Counted from the first letter of the stretch, positions 1 through 9,229 are shown. The stretch is DNA of 64,000 bases from Hyphomicrobiales bacterium (GCA_900473205.1 UCLB01000018.1:110584-174583), one strand, 5' to 3'. A program made the numbers and translations. Notes: generated by a model from the sequence alone, not told the origin.

Positions 1-72
1 GCGAGATGCAAGGCATGGCCCTGATCATGGTCTATAATACTATATGAACCGGAGGGGGTAGGTTTCCTCCTC

Positions 73-89
73 CTATGGTGAGGGGTAAT
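73..89 (-). promoter_or_regulatory. T7-type phage RNA polymerase promoter (phiOR-like position)
   Basis: The minus strand reads ATTACCCCTCACCATAG, identical to the phage promoter core found six more times in this prophage. Initiation is expected at the G complementary to base 73, with transcription leaving the window to the left. The site lies beyond the large terminase gene, as phiOR does at the right end of T7. Just downstream the leader has GGAGG and CCTCC segments that can pair. It also sits directly upstream of the oppositely oriented gene at 111. Confidence 0.85.
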
Positions 90-110
90 TGATTTGGCGG
101 GTGGTTCGCA

Positions 111-815
111 ATGACAGCGATAGAAGAAGCAGTTCGAGATGTCATCGTTGGAGGGTCTTTCGCTTTATTTGCAGTGATCTGGATAATTTTCAAGGTGTTC
201 GGCCAGAGGCGTGGCTATCTGGCAGCGATTGACTTAGCTGCGCATGTACTCGCGGGGGCATCCATCCTCGCAGTTGTTTGGACAGGTTTAGGATTGTTTG
301 CAGAGAAGTATCCTGTCTTGATGCGGGAGCGCGGACAAACAAACGACCGTCACCCTTACAAACCGTACTATGACGCGATCAGCAAACTACGAGAGACGCG
401 ATGCGTGGATGGAGAAAATATCGACTGTCTCGAAATAAAGCGTTTTTTTCGGAACTCATATGCTGAGGTTAACGGGGATTATTATCGCATCAGGTACGAA
501 GCCGCCGTCTCACCCCAAGCATCTGAAGAGCTACGAACGCTGATTAAACAGTACACTCGTAGCTTTGACATGAGGCCCCGCCCAATCGACACTATCCGCG
601 AAGTATTGGGGAACCTGAAGCTATGGATAGTAGTGCCTGGGGTCTTCGCGTGGTTTCTCGGCATCCACCGCCGTTACATTAGTTTGATGCAAGCGCTTGC
701 GTCACCTAAACAGCCTCCAAATGGAGACAAAAAAGCACCGCGTCAGCCAGCTAATTCAACCAGGAAGATTCCTCGCCCGCTTCGAAACCAGCGCCGCGTT
801 GGCAAAGCTCGATGA
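111..815 (+). CDS. Multi-spanning membrane protein of unknown function, counter to phage genes
   Basis: A 234-residue protein I do not recognise. Residues about 9-30 and 37-62 form two hydrophobic helices and a third lies near 165-190. Between them is a charged soluble region of about 100 residues with two close cysteines (RCVDGENIDC). The C-terminus is very basic. It is encoded against the lytic direction, and its last 65 bases overlap the end of the large terminase gene (tail to tail). A TATAAT box at 33-38 could serve a host promoter, though no good -35 is seen. It may be a moron expressed in the lysogen, possibly in envelope or exclusion functions; this is inference. Confidence 0.6.
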   Translation: MTAIEEAVRDVIVGGSFALFAVIWIIFKVFGQRRGYLAAIDLAAHVLAGASILAVVWTGLGLFAEKYPVLMRERGQTNDRHPYKPYYDAISKLRETRCVDGENIDCLEIKRFFRNSYAEVNGDYYRIRYEAAVSPQASEELRTLIKQYTRSFDMRPRPIDTIREVLGNLKLWIVVPGVFAWFLGIHRRYISLMQALASPKQPPNGDKKAPRQPANSTRKIPRPLRNQRRVGKAR

Positions 816-2439
816 ATTCCTCATAGGCTTTGTCGCGGAGGCCCTCAAGGTGTTCCTCATGGGCTTTATCGGTATCCCTTGCCATGCTCTCCGCCCAGTA
901 GCTCACGGCCATCGCTAGGACGTCCAGACGGTCATCCTTGGCCAACGCGCCGCGATCACGGGTAATGCGGGCGATCTGGTACATAAGCTGCCTGATGGGC
1001 TCCTGTGTCCGTTTATGATCGTCCTCAATTACCTTCTGGTCGAACACGAGTCGGTGCTGGTTCATGATCGGTTCAAGGGTATCGCAGATGCGGCGTTCCT
1101 TCTGCGAGTTATGCTTCACCTCCTCTATCTCTACGCGATGAATGCGGTGCACGATTGGCTTGAGGAGCTGGGTGAACATACCATCACCGAAGTTGGCTTC
1201 GACAATGATCTTGTTTGCCCCGTGCTGCTTCGCCAGGAGCGCCAATCCCTTGAGGGTAGCCTCACCATAACCATCCTTAAAACCGCCACTGGCGACCACG
1301 TATAGCCAGCCATTGAGCTGCTTGACGATGGCATAAGCCGTCTCGTCCTTGCCTCGGCCCGAGGGGTCAATCGCCATGACGCAACCGGTGTATTCCAGCA
1401 TTTCATCGGAGGTCCACATAGGACGGTGGAAGGCGTCACCCTGGAGGCCAACCATGGGGAGATCGAGACGCTTCTCAGGGTCGCCGGACCAAACCAGCTT
1501 AGCCGGAGCCATGCGTGGATCGAGCGGCATCACCATCAGGTCACGGAACTTCAACGGGAAGCGGTCCTGGTCGGAAAGCGAGGTGTCGAGCATGAACTGT
1601 AGGGCGAAACCGGAGCGGCCATAGGAAGCCTCACGCTCCTGTAGGTCGAGATCGTGGAAGCGCTTGGGGTCTACGGGCGTTCCCACAGTAGCGCCGCTGT
1701 CGATCATCCTAGAGACAAACGGAGCCAACCGGCCCATGTACTTTGCAGGGTCTACGGGGATGCGAGCTGGCCAGATGCGGATTTCATAACCGCGCTCCGG
1801 GAGGCGATTGTAGATCGACATTTCCGTCTGAGGAGTGCCGAGGTAGATCACGCGACCACCGGGCTTGAGAACAGCATCGAACTCTTTGATACGCTCGGCC
1901 AGAAGATCACGCATGGTGACCGTCATCGCGTTGTTCAGGCTTTCCACGTCATCGGCAATGATCACATCTGCGCGGGAGCCGGTGAGCTGCCCTGTGATAC
2001 CCACGGACTTTACCGAAGGAGACTGAGACGCCCCAGCCGGTCCAACGTCGAAAGCTATGTTACTGTCGCGTTGCCCCTTCCCTGGCTTCAGGTGTTCGAG
2101 GATTGGCATCTCGGCAATGAGGCGCTTTGTGAAGGTCGAGAAGGCGTCCGCTCGGTCCTTGGCCGCAGACACAACCATGATGTTGAGCTGAGGATTATTG
2201 AGGAGCAGCCAGCAGACGAAAGCCGAGGTGACCCAGCTTTTACCTACCCCACGGAAGGCTTCGATAACGGAGCGCTTCGGTCCCTTTTGGAGATAAAGGG
2301 CCATGTCATATTGAACATCAGTAGGTGCGGGAAGATTAAGGTGTTGCCAAACGAGAAACAGGAAGTTTCTGAAATCGCGCAGCACCGGGTCTGCCGGAGC
2401 TATAGAAGTCCCCGGCATTAATTCTGATTGGATTTTCAT
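751..2439 (-). CDS. Terminase large subunit (T7 gp19-like)
   Basis: The DNA-packaging ATPase and nuclease that loads phage DNA through the portal. The 562-residue length fits T7 gp19 (586). The N-terminus has the family signature RNFLFLVWQHLNLP and a Walker-A-like AFRGVGKSW near residues 60-70. A Walker-B-like VIIADDVESLN lies near 160. The C-terminal nuclease part starts near the MAIDPSGRGKDETAY motif, with a catalytic aspartate as in other terminases. It is the last gene of the structural block, followed by the phiOR-like promoter. Its 3' end overlaps the convergent gene at 111-815. No Rz gene lies between it and the small subunit, unlike T7. Confidence 0.95.
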   Translation of the reverse strand: MKIQSELMPGTSIAPADPVLRDFRNFLFLVWQHLNLPAPTDVQYDMALYLQKGPKRSVIEAFRGVGKSWVTSAFVCWLLLNNPQLNIMVVSAAKDRADAFSTFTKRLIAEMPILEHLKPGKGQRDSNIAFDVGPAGASQSPSVKSVGITGQLTGSRADVIIADDVESLNNAMTVTMRDLLAERIKEFDAVLKPGGRVIYLGTPQTEMSIYNRLPERGYEIRIWPARIPVDPAKYMGRLAPFVSRMIDSGATVGTPVDPKRFHDLDLQEREASYGRSGFALQFMLDTSLSDQDRFPLKFRDLMVMPLDPRMAPAKLVWSGDPEKRLDLPMVGLQGDAFHRPMWTSDEMLEYTGCVMAIDPSGRGKDETAYAIVKQLNGWLYVVASGGFKDGYGEATLKGLALLAKQHGANKIIVEANFGDGMFTQLLKPIVHRIHRVEIEEVKHNSQKERRICDTLEPIMNQHRLVFDQKVIEDDHKRTQEPIRQLMYQIARITRDRGALAKDDRLDVLAMAVSYWAESMARDTDKAHEEHLEGLRDKAYEEFIELCQRGAGFEAGEESSWLN

Positions 2440-2511
2440 TAAAAGCCTATGGATAGGCCCTTAGAGGGGTTGTAAACCAGAAGCCGAAACGCGATATTAC
2501 TCAACCGCACA

Positions 2512-2787
2512 ATGGAGGTTGCTTTGGAAATACTTGATTTGCGTTATCGTGGTGGTTTTGTAGACGTGGAAGCGAAATGGAATAATCGCGTTCAGACGTT
2601 AGAGCTAGGGCCTATTGGCTTGAATCCAGATGAGCGGAAGGCCCTGCTCCGAAACCCCTCAAGGGAGTTAGGTTTCAAATTTCTACAGCAGTCTCGGGTG
2701 ATCAGCGAAATCGCTGAACGTACTCGTCTCACTGTAGACGAGGTTGGTGACGGTGTTTCTAAGTATCTGGAGCGGTTCGATCTCTAA
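2512..2787 (+). CDS. Small protein of unknown function between the terminase genes
   Basis: A 91-residue soluble protein, not recognised. It begins with a beta-rich stretch (residues 1-35) and ends with a segment that could be a helix-turn-helix (SEIAERTRLTVDEVGDGVSKYL, near residues 65-87). It lies on the strand opposite to the terminase genes, fills the place where T7 keeps its spanin gene, and overlaps the end of the small terminase gene by 4 bases. Lytic transcription would run antisense through it, so expression in the lysogen is more likely. A small DNA-binding role is possible but unproven. Confidence 0.5.
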   Translation: MEVALEILDLRYRGGFVDVEAKWNNRVQTLELGPIGLNPDERKALLRNPSRELGFKFLQQSRVISEIAERTRLTVDEVGDGVSKYLERFDL

Positions 2788-3032
2788 TTCGGGAGCTGCC
2801 CAGCAACCTCTTCATCATCCACTTCGGTGAATGGTAATGTGTGACTGAGGCGCTCCAAAGGGTCGCCCTTCTTCGGTACGCTGTCGATACCGTTATCCTT
2901 GAGGAACTGACGGACCACCGAAAGGTCAGATGCAGTTGCCGTTCCACTGTTTACACGGTCCAGCAACTCCTGCGCCAGCGCGTTGTGCAGAGTGGTCATA
3001 AGGTTGTGAAGGTCATTCACCGGAATATCCAT
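2784..3032 (-). CDS. Terminase small subunit (T7 gp18-like)
   Basis: An 82-residue protein with the size (T7 gp18 has 89), position and style of podovirus small terminases. It has an N-terminal helical part (LHNALAQELLDRV), a SGTATASDLSVVRQFLKDNGI segment typical of these proteins, and an acidic C-terminal tail. It would recognise concatemeric phage DNA and recruit the large subunit. It overlaps the preceding holin-candidate gene by 16 bases, suggesting translational coupling. The gap to the large terminase is filled by an opposite-strand gene. Confidence 0.85.
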   Translation of the reverse strand: MDIPVNDLHNLMTTLHNALAQELLDRVNSGTATASDLSVVRQFLKDNGIDSVPKKGDPLERLSHTLPFTEVDDEEVAGQLPN

Positions 3033-3259
3033 CCTTTGATCTCGTCAGAGAACACGCCGATAGCCGCCGCAATGAGGACCCAGCCCCAACGGATTGACGA
3101 GAGTACGCCGGTCTGCTGTTCTTTGAGAGTTTCGAGTTGCGAGATGCGCTCATGGTGATCATCTAAGCGCTTGTTGATGCCGCCCTGCTGGGAGAGCAAA
3201 GTGTCAACCTTGCCCTCCAGCCTGCCAAACATCAGGTAGAAGTTTGGGTTTTCGTCCAT
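3017..3259 (-). CDS. Putative holin: coiled coil plus C-terminal membrane helix
   Basis: An 80-residue protein with an N-terminal heptad-rich segment (about residues 10-50) and one membrane helix near the C-terminus (about 57-75) followed by a short basic tail. This is the architecture of XhlA-type holins and small lysis proteins. Its place, after the tail-fibre genes and before the small terminase, equals that of the T7 holin gene 17.5. It would permeabilise the inner membrane and release the amidase encoded at 27718-28368. The role rests on position and topology, not on a specific motif. Confidence 0.6.
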   Translation of the reverse strand: MDENPNFYLMFGRLEGKVDTLLSQQGGINKRLDDHHERISQLETLKEQQTGVLSSIRWGWVLIAAAIGVFSDEIKGWIFR

Positions 3260-3267
3260 TTAAATTC

Positions 3268-3702
3268 TCATGTCGCCTTGGACTGGAGGCCCATCGCGTA
3301 GCGCCATGCGCCGTCGATGTCCTCAGGGGTCTTGTTGAATGCCGCAGCAATCTCATCAATCAAGGGGTCTTCACGGACGAACTCTCTGGCGCGGGTCCAG
3401 TAGATGCGGGACATCATGCGATCAGGCTCGGGGAGTTGATCAATGAGAGCGTCCACTTGGTCGGGCGTGACGTTGAGGGTCAGCATACCAAGCATGAAGT
3501 CGATAGGAGTGAGGGGAGTGAGGGGCAACGAGGGTGACCCGGTAAACTCCCATCCACCTTCCTTGGGGATGTGATATGGCCCCGGAGGCAGCGGATAGGG
3601 AACCGTACCCTCCGGGTAGCTGTCTAAGATGTCCTGCGGTGGCTGGTTGGTTGTCTGCCAGTAGCCACGATCAGGATGATAAAATCCGTATTCTTGAACC
3701 AT
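3268..3702 (-). CDS. Putative tail-fibre assembly or accessory protein
   Basis: The chosen ATG at 3702 overlaps the tail-fibre stop codon (TAATG), so the 144-residue product is probably translationally coupled to the fibre. The N-terminus is rich in aromatics, proline and glycine (GFYHPDRGYWQTTNQPP), resembling accessory proteins encoded after fibres in many tailed phages. The C-terminal half is helical (VTPDQVDALIDQL and following). I do not recognise a named family with certainty. A chaperone or fibre-tip accessory role is inferred from coupling and position. Confidence 0.55.
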   Translation of the reverse strand: MVQEYGFYHPDRGYWQTTNQPPQDILDSYPEGTVPYPLPPGPYHIPKEGGWEFTGSPSLPLTPLTPIDFMLGMLTLNVTPDQVDALIDQLPEPDRMMSRIYWTRAREFVREDPLIDEIAAAFNKTPEDIDGAWRYAMGLQSKAT

Positions 3703-5381
3703 TAGCGTAACTCCGCCCAATACTGAGGGCCAGCGGCAAAATTCCCGTCAACCGGCTGAAATCGGTAGTACCAGCCAGACGGAATTATCTCACTGACCGT
3801 GTAACGTCCTTGATACTGATGATCACTTAGAAAGACCCAATTGGTGTTATCTGCCGAAACCATTAACCGTGGACCGTTGCTGCTTGTGACAATCGTGACT
3901 GAAATCGAAATCACCCTGCCGGTCGTGTTCTGGTATGTAGCGTTGACGGTACGCTGGCTAAGCATATTTTGCCATGTCTGCCCGACCCCTATACTTGGCG
4001 GAACGTTGGCGGCAATGGCATCCTTGACCGCCTTCGCATCAGGAAACTTGTTCTCGGTTCCTGCTGTGATGTCTGTAGCCGTGGCTTTGTTGCCAAGGCG
4101 CACATCAGCGATAGTCATGACGCCAGTCGTGCAAGAAACCTGCAATGGGCGTAGGGCGTTATACCCCCCATACTGATCACCAGAGTTGGTGAACATCAGC
4201 CAAAGATTACCACCGTCAAAGCGCCAGAACGTGCCGTAGTTACCCGAAACCGTCCGGAAGCCGTTATCGTCCCTAGCAACCACATGGGCAGCATAGGTCG
4301 TCCCTAGAGTTACCAAGGAACTGGCAAGCGAGACCTCACCCGACGCACGATGGATTGTAACGGCAGTGCCTAACCAGTTGCCACTATCGGCATATCGACT
4401 GATGCTCAGATTGCTACCAGCGTTACCCCCAGTCTCAGGCGCTCCGTCCGCATACAGAGAGAAGCGAATGACACCACTCGTCTGGAAAGCTAACAGCCGA
4501 TTGTCACCCGCTGCGCCACTCATAGCTAGGCCGGGTGCGGTCAGAACACCCGACATGCCATCGCCGGACTTCTTCACGGTGGATGAGTCTATCTGTGACT
4601 TGGTATAATAGCTGGAAGGGTTAAACAGCGCCGCATCTTGAGCGGACTTAGCCGCTGCTTTTGCCGAACTGTCAGCCTCCGTAGCCTTCTGTGAAGTGAA
4701 CGTCTTGGCGCTCTCGATATCAGCTCTCGCCGTCTCCGCCCGATTTCGCGCAGCTTCCGAGGCATTCTTATGGACCTCCGCAGTGTTGCGATAGGAAAGC
4801 GCTAGGTCACGCGCGGCCTCGGAACCTGCCCGTGCGGTTTCGGCACCGCCACGCGCAACCTGTGAGGCGTCACGCGCTGTTTCGGAACCTGTCCGTGCGG
4901 TAACTGCATCATTCTTAGCGGCCACGGCTTCGGTAAGGTTCGTGTTTGCAGCACTGAGCGCCCAAGACTTCGTGACGGCATCCTGTGGATTTACAGGGTC
5001 CGCCATTGTCGTGAGCCGGCGATTGAGAGCGGAGAATTGTCCGTCCTCGGTCACGGCCATAGAAGCCGCGCCTTGGTCGAACGCTTCCTGCGCAAGGAAG
5101 AACGCCTGCAAAGTCGAGGTGTTTAGATCAGACTGAACGAGGGTGGAACCATCAGTGAAGGTGACAAGTCTTTTATCTCGTGGTGTGGTTCTCCGCACCT
5201 CGACAACTGTGTCTTTTGCGGGCGCTGCGGCTGTCCTGAGCCGATAGGTGTCAACCCACGTAAACGGGACTGAAACACCATCAACCCTGACGGATACATG
5301 GGTTTTCGAAAGGTATTCACAAGGAACATCAAAGTTCCGATTGATGCCATCCCCTCGGGAATGAGCATACGAAAGAGGCAT
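3702..5381 (-). CDS. Tail fibre protein (T7 gp17-like N-terminus)
   Basis: The host-receptor-binding fibre, 559 residues from the ATG at 5381, chosen for the GGAG site 7 bases upstream and for the family start MPLSYAHSRGDG. Residues 1 to about 130 form the T7 fibre N-terminal domain that attaches to the tail tube. Residues about 150-270 are an alanine-rich coiled coil with imperfect repeats of about 11 residues (ARTGSETARDAS, ARGGAETARAGS, ARAGSEAARDLA). A YYTKSQID segment follows, then a beta-rich body. The C-terminal third is presumably the receptor-binding region. Upstream is a hairpin terminator at 5399-5428. Confidence 0.9.
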   Translation of the reverse strand: MPLSYAHSRGDGINRNFDVPCEYLSKTHVSVRVDGVSVPFTWVDTYRLRTAAAPAKDTVVEVRRTTPRDKRLVTFTDGSTLVQSDLNTSTLQAFFLAQEAFDQGAASMAVTEDGQFSALNRRLTTMADPVNPQDAVTKSWALSAANTNLTEAVAAKNDAVTARTGSETARDASQVARGGAETARAGSEAARDLALSYRNTAEVHKNASEAARNRAETARADIESAKTFTSQKATEADSSAKAAAKSAQDAALFNPSSYYTKSQIDSSTVKKSGDGMSGVLTAPGLAMSGAAGDNRLLAFQTSGVIRFSLYADGAPETGGNAGSNLSISRYADSGNWLGTAVTIHRASGEVSLASSLVTLGTTYAAHVVARDDNGFRTVSGNYGTFWRFDGGNLWLMFTNSGDQYGGYNALRPLQVSCTTGVMTIADVRLGNKATATDITAGTENKFPDAKAVKDAIAANVPPSIGVGQTWQNMLSQRTVNATYQNTTGRVISISVTIVTSSNGPRLMVSADNTNWVFLSDHQYQGRYTVSEIIPSGWYYRFQPVDGNFAAGPQYWAELR

Positions 5382-5398
5382 GTTAATCTCCAAAACGA

Positions 5399-5428
5399 GA
5401 AAGACCCCCGCCACGAAGGTGACGAGGG
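5399..5428 (-). terminator. Hairpin terminator between gp16-like and tail-fibre genes
   Basis: On the minus strand CCCTCGTCA and TGGCGGGGG can pair (nine pairs, some G-U) around CCTTCG, followed by the T-rich but interrupted TCTTTCTC. It lies after the gp16-like stop and before the tail-fibre ribosome site. It may be a partial terminator or an RNA processing or stability hairpin. Confidence 0.55.
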
Positions 5429-5455
5429 CCTAGAAGGTTGGAATGTTGGTAGCGG

Positions 5456-8400
5456 TTAGCGCTTCGGTGACCACTCCGGGAGCGGACTGATCATTGTTGA
5501 GAGAAGCTGCGTGATGCCGTTGAGGTTTTGGAACGGAAGGATGCGAGCGAGATTGCGGGCATCCGCTTGCGAGAACCTTTTGCCGTGGGCTGTTTCACCG
5601 ATGACGGACATAGCTTTGAATATGCCGTCCCCGAGATCAGCCGTGGGGTTTCCCCAAAGAGCATCGGAACCGAGCTGGGTGTTTCTGGCATCAAAGATAG
5701 GCCCATCCTGCTTGAAGGGGCTGGCCAGCGTGTCCACCGCCATAGGCATGATGCTAGCCCACGAGGAGTTCTGGATACCCGCTGCGGCCAGCCGCTCAAT
5801 CGAGAGGCGTTTCTTTAGGAATTCCTCGCGATCACTGCGGCCCACCGAAGCCAAATAGGTTCTCGCGGTGTAGGCCAGAGACGCTGCGAAGGTGGTCCCG
5901 ATGAAGGACATTGCCGTTGTCGTGTCACGGAAGTTGAGACCCTGTAGCGTCTGCTTCGTGTAGGACGCCAGCATAAAGGAGCGGAACTGGAGGAACGTCC
6001 TCGCCAATGGATTGGACATCCACATGGCCATCTGCCCGATATCGTTCTCTTGGATGATGGAACGACCGAGGCGGAACGCAGCCGCTTCGAAGTTGGCCAC
6101 GGCATCCCTATCCGCCCACTTCTGAAAGTTCATGGCTTTCAGCCGTTTACCGTCAAAGGTGGCATTGTCCCGGATGCCTTGGAGGACAGCCTGTAGCTTA
6201 TCGTCATCCAGCCCGAGGGCCTGCATGCGCCGAGGTGAGAACTTGATTTCATCCCGAGCCATGTGAGCAAACTTGTTGAAGATCGCCCTACCTGTCCAGC
6301 GCTGGAGGATGGTGTTTACCGGAGCCATACCAGACATAGCGGACACCGCTCGCTTGCCCTGCTGGAGAGCATCGTCAATCCCTTGGACGGTCGAGCTATT
6401 CCATGTGTCGAGCGGGTTATCGAAGAGGTCCTGCCTACGGTGCGTGTCGTGACGAACCCAGTCAGTCCCGAGGCCGGTGATGTCCTCAATCTCCTGGGCC
6501 AAAGCATCATCCAATTGCCCTGTGCGGGCATTTCTCCAAAGAGACCGGAAAGACGGCACATTGGTGAAGGAAGCTTTGAGGCCGAGCTGGGACACAGTGT
6601 TCATGGTTTCCGAGAGCTGGGCGAAACCCACCTGCCCCATCACACGAACGAAGTTGTAATCCCGAACCATGCGGAGGAACTGATTAAAGTTCGAACCCTC
6701 ATTCCATTTCGGTCGGCCCACGATGGTGTCATGCACCCAGTTCAGCCGCTCGATATCGGCCTTGGTCGCACCTTGGATACCCTTCTGATCGCCACCGTCA
6801 CGAACCTTGTCCATGAGGGTTTGCCATTCGCCATCCGAGGTGATGCCTTGGACGAAGTATTCATCCGCCATGTCCCCCGGTTGCCACTTCGGGTTCTTGA
6901 TCTCCAGCCGAGCCATTGCAATGCGTCCGGACATTTGCCGGGTGTAGTTACGCATCAGGCTATCAGCGTCATTCAAGAAGAGGTCAGAGATGCGAACGAA
7001 CTGGGAGCCTACCTGCCCATTTGAAAGCGGGAGCATCATCCCGAAATTCTCATCATAGAACATACGGGACTTGCCGTGACGGCTTGCGCCATCCTTCTTT
7101 CCCGGCTTCATGTGGCCTATGATCGCGTCAATATCGACCTCGGAAAGGTCGGTGTCCTGCATCAGGTTTGCCTTGAGAGCGTCAAGGTCCTCCCCATTGA
7201 AGGCACGGGACATGTTTTGAAGCTCACCCGCCGAGAGGGAGTGCAGTTTCTTGACGTAGTTATAGGCAAACTTTTCGGCCAGCTCGGGGGCCAGGTTCTC
7301 GGAAACATCCATCATTCCACGGGCGATTAAGCCAGACAGAGTACGATGGCCAAACCGAGTGAGGTGATCTTGGATTGCCCCGAGGTCGAAGATACGAGGA
7401 ACATAGAAGTCGTTGCGGGTCACGCTTTCGAAGCCCCGAACGGGCCTGAGGTTGCGCCCATCGATCACACCGGGGTTTGCGCCCATCTCCGCAAAGTCAC
7501 CTAAGATTTCCCGCATCATCGACCCTTGGGCTTTCACGGCTGGATCGAACTCAGTGAGAAGATCGCGGTCACGAGTGAAGGCGGTCACCTGCTTATTGAA
7601 GTCGTCACGGGTGGCGTCCGGGTTCCTCTTTCGAAAGTCTGTCCAGTTCGCCTTTGCGGCGCGGGACCACTTGGCATCGGCCCGAACTTGGAGCCGAGCC
7701 TGTACCTCGGATGCGCCAATGGGTGTGATGCCCTTCGCATTTCGCGCTCCATCTTCCACGAGGACGTCACCCAGCATCGACGTGAGATCGTTCTCGGAAC
7801 CCTTGAGAGATGCGGCACTGTCGAAGCGAACACTGCCCGCAAACAGGTCTGGCCTTTCCGCATCGCGCACGATTTCTGATGTATCGAGGCGAAGGGCTTC
7901 CCTCGGGTTGATCTGTGCAGCGCCAGCGGTTGAACCACCAGCCGGTGTCATGGACGTGGAGCGCTGAAGATCGCGGCCTATCTGCTGCATCTTCGTTGCT
8001 TCCACTGCGGTAGCGGGGTTCCGAGCGAGAGCCCCAAATGCGCCACCCAAAAGCATGCCAGTCCCGACACCCATATAGAGGTCGGACAGTTCCGCCGTGG
8101 GCTTGTTTCCGTAGATGATGCCTTCAGATACAGCGGAACCCGCAGCCCCTTCCGCTGCCATCAAGCCAACTTGGCCAACCTTGCCAAACCGAGCAGCCAT
8201 AGCAGCCGGTGCGCCCACGCCCATGGAAGCTACGGACACACCCGCAGCAGCAGCCCAAGCAAGTGGGTCTGTCAAACCAGCGGCGACCCTCAGGGCCACC
8301 CCGGTTCCCCCCATGGATGCCAGACGTTGTTCTGAGGCAAGCTGATCTAGCAGCGCCTTGCGCATGCCTTCAGCATGAACGAGGGACTGAGAATCACCGA

Positions 8401-9211
8401 AGCGGTTCCAATACTGCTCCGGGATATCCTTGGTGAGATCATCCATGAGCTTTTGGTCTAGCCGGAATTTCTCATCTGGAGCGGCCTGCGGTCGGTCCTG
8501 CCAAATGGCCGAGAGAGACCAATCGTTATTCACCGCATCCTTGACGCCCTGCCAAAGGGTAACATCGCCAGCGGCATCTTCACGGGCCTGCGCAACGGCT
8601 CTATCTTCCTGCATGGTGGTAGGCACCATCGGCTGGGTGGTATCCATGACTGAGACGACATTCTCAGGTTGGCCCATGGTGTACTGGGACTGCGGCTGAT
8701 CTGCACCGGGGTTTGAGAAAGTAAGCCTTGTGGGTGCCTTGTTCGTAGACGATGGAGCCCCGTTGAAGGCATCGCGTAGCCACTGAGCTGCGTTGTCGCC
8801 GTTCCCATCAGCGCCCCATACACCGGGATTTCCAAAGCCAATGTGCATAGAGCCGGGTTGCATGTAGCCCTGCCCTGCGCCGAAGCCGGTTACACCAGCA
8901 CCACGCGCGCGTTGGACGATCTCTTGGAATACCGGAACGTCCGCTGGGTTTGACCAGTCTAGCTTTCGGCCATCCTTGTAGAAGAAGGCATCCGCCGAAC
9001 CACCGTGGTCATGGCGAACGGACCCGGTGCGCCGACCCTTGCCTTGCTGGGCTTCTTCCTTTGTTACCTGACCACCGCTGAATACCTCCATCTGGACGCC
9101 CATGTCCTCAAGGAAACCCAAGGCATTCACGAGTTCTGGTTTGATAGGAAGGTTTCGCTTTGCGCCTTGGTTGGAATACCGGAGCCATGCCGGTGACTTA
9201 CTGTTTTCCAT
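5456..9211 (-). CDS. Internal virion protein D (T7 gp16-like) with M15-type peptidase domain
   Basis: At 1251 residues this is the position and size equivalent of T7 gp16 (1318), an ejected core protein that helps move DNA across the envelope. T7 gp16 begins with a lytic transglycosylase. Here residues about 20-135 instead look like an M15 zinc peptidase: RHDHGGSADAFF (His67, Asp74) and SMHIGFG (His123) give the zinc ligands. The middle has hydrophobic glycine and alanine-rich helices (about 300-400), which could insert in membranes. The rest is helical. Hairpins flank the gene on both sides (9230-9253 and 5399-5428). Confidence 0.85.
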   Translation of the reverse strand: MENSKSPAWLRYSNQGAKRNLPIKPELVNALGFLEDMGVQMEVFSGGQVTKEEAQQGKGRRTGSVRHDHGGSADAFFYKDGRKLDWSNPADVPVFQEIVQRARGAGVTGFGAGQGYMQPGSMHIGFGNPGVWGADGNGDNAAQWLRDAFNGAPSSTNKAPTRLTFSNPGADQPQSQYTMGQPENVVSVMDTTQPMVPTTMQEDRAVAQAREDAAGDVTLWQGVKDAVNNDWSLSAIWQDRPQAAPDEKFRLDQKLMDDLTKDIPEQYWNRFGDSQSLVHAEGMRKALLDQLASEQRLASMGGTGVALRVAAGLTDPLAWAAAAGVSVASMGVGAPAAMAARFGKVGQVGLMAAEGAAGSAVSEGIIYGNKPTAELSDLYMGVGTGMLLGGAFGALARNPATAVEATKMQQIGRDLQRSTSMTPAGGSTAGAAQINPREALRLDTSEIVRDAERPDLFAGSVRFDSAASLKGSENDLTSMLGDVLVEDGARNAKGITPIGASEVQARLQVRADAKWSRAAKANWTDFRKRNPDATRDDFNKQVTAFTRDRDLLTEFDPAVKAQGSMMREILGDFAEMGANPGVIDGRNLRPVRGFESVTRNDFYVPRIFDLGAIQDHLTRFGHRTLSGLIARGMMDVSENLAPELAEKFAYNYVKKLHSLSAGELQNMSRAFNGEDLDALKANLMQDTDLSEVDIDAIIGHMKPGKKDGASRHGKSRMFYDENFGMMLPLSNGQVGSQFVRISDLFLNDADSLMRNYTRQMSGRIAMARLEIKNPKWQPGDMADEYFVQGITSDGEWQTLMDKVRDGGDQKGIQGATKADIERLNWVHDTIVGRPKWNEGSNFNQFLRMVRDYNFVRVMGQVGFAQLSETMNTVSQLGLKASFTNVPSFRSLWRNARTGQLDDALAQEIEDITGLGTDWVRHDTHRRQDLFDNPLDTWNSSTVQGIDDALQQGKRAVSAMSGMAPVNTILQRWTGRAIFNKFAHMARDEIKFSPRRMQALGLDDDKLQAVLQGIRDNATFDGKRLKAMNFQKWADRDAVANFEAAAFRLGRSIIQENDIGQMAMWMSNPLARTFLQFRSFMLASYTKQTLQGLNFRDTTTAMSFIGTTFAASLAYTARTYLASVGRSDREEFLKKRLSIERLAAAGIQNSSWASIMPMAVDTLASPFKQDGPIFDARNTQLGSDALWGNPTADLGDGIFKAMSVIGETAHGKRFSQADARNLARILPFQNLNGITQLLSTMISPLPEWSPKR

Positions 9212-9229
9212 GGGGTGTCCTTAGAAATG

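Noticed and set aside
1654-2421. Long plus-strand frame of 255 codons opposite the terminase gene
   Set aside because: Shadow of the large terminase; no family features, no ribosome site, and the opposite strand has strong homology.
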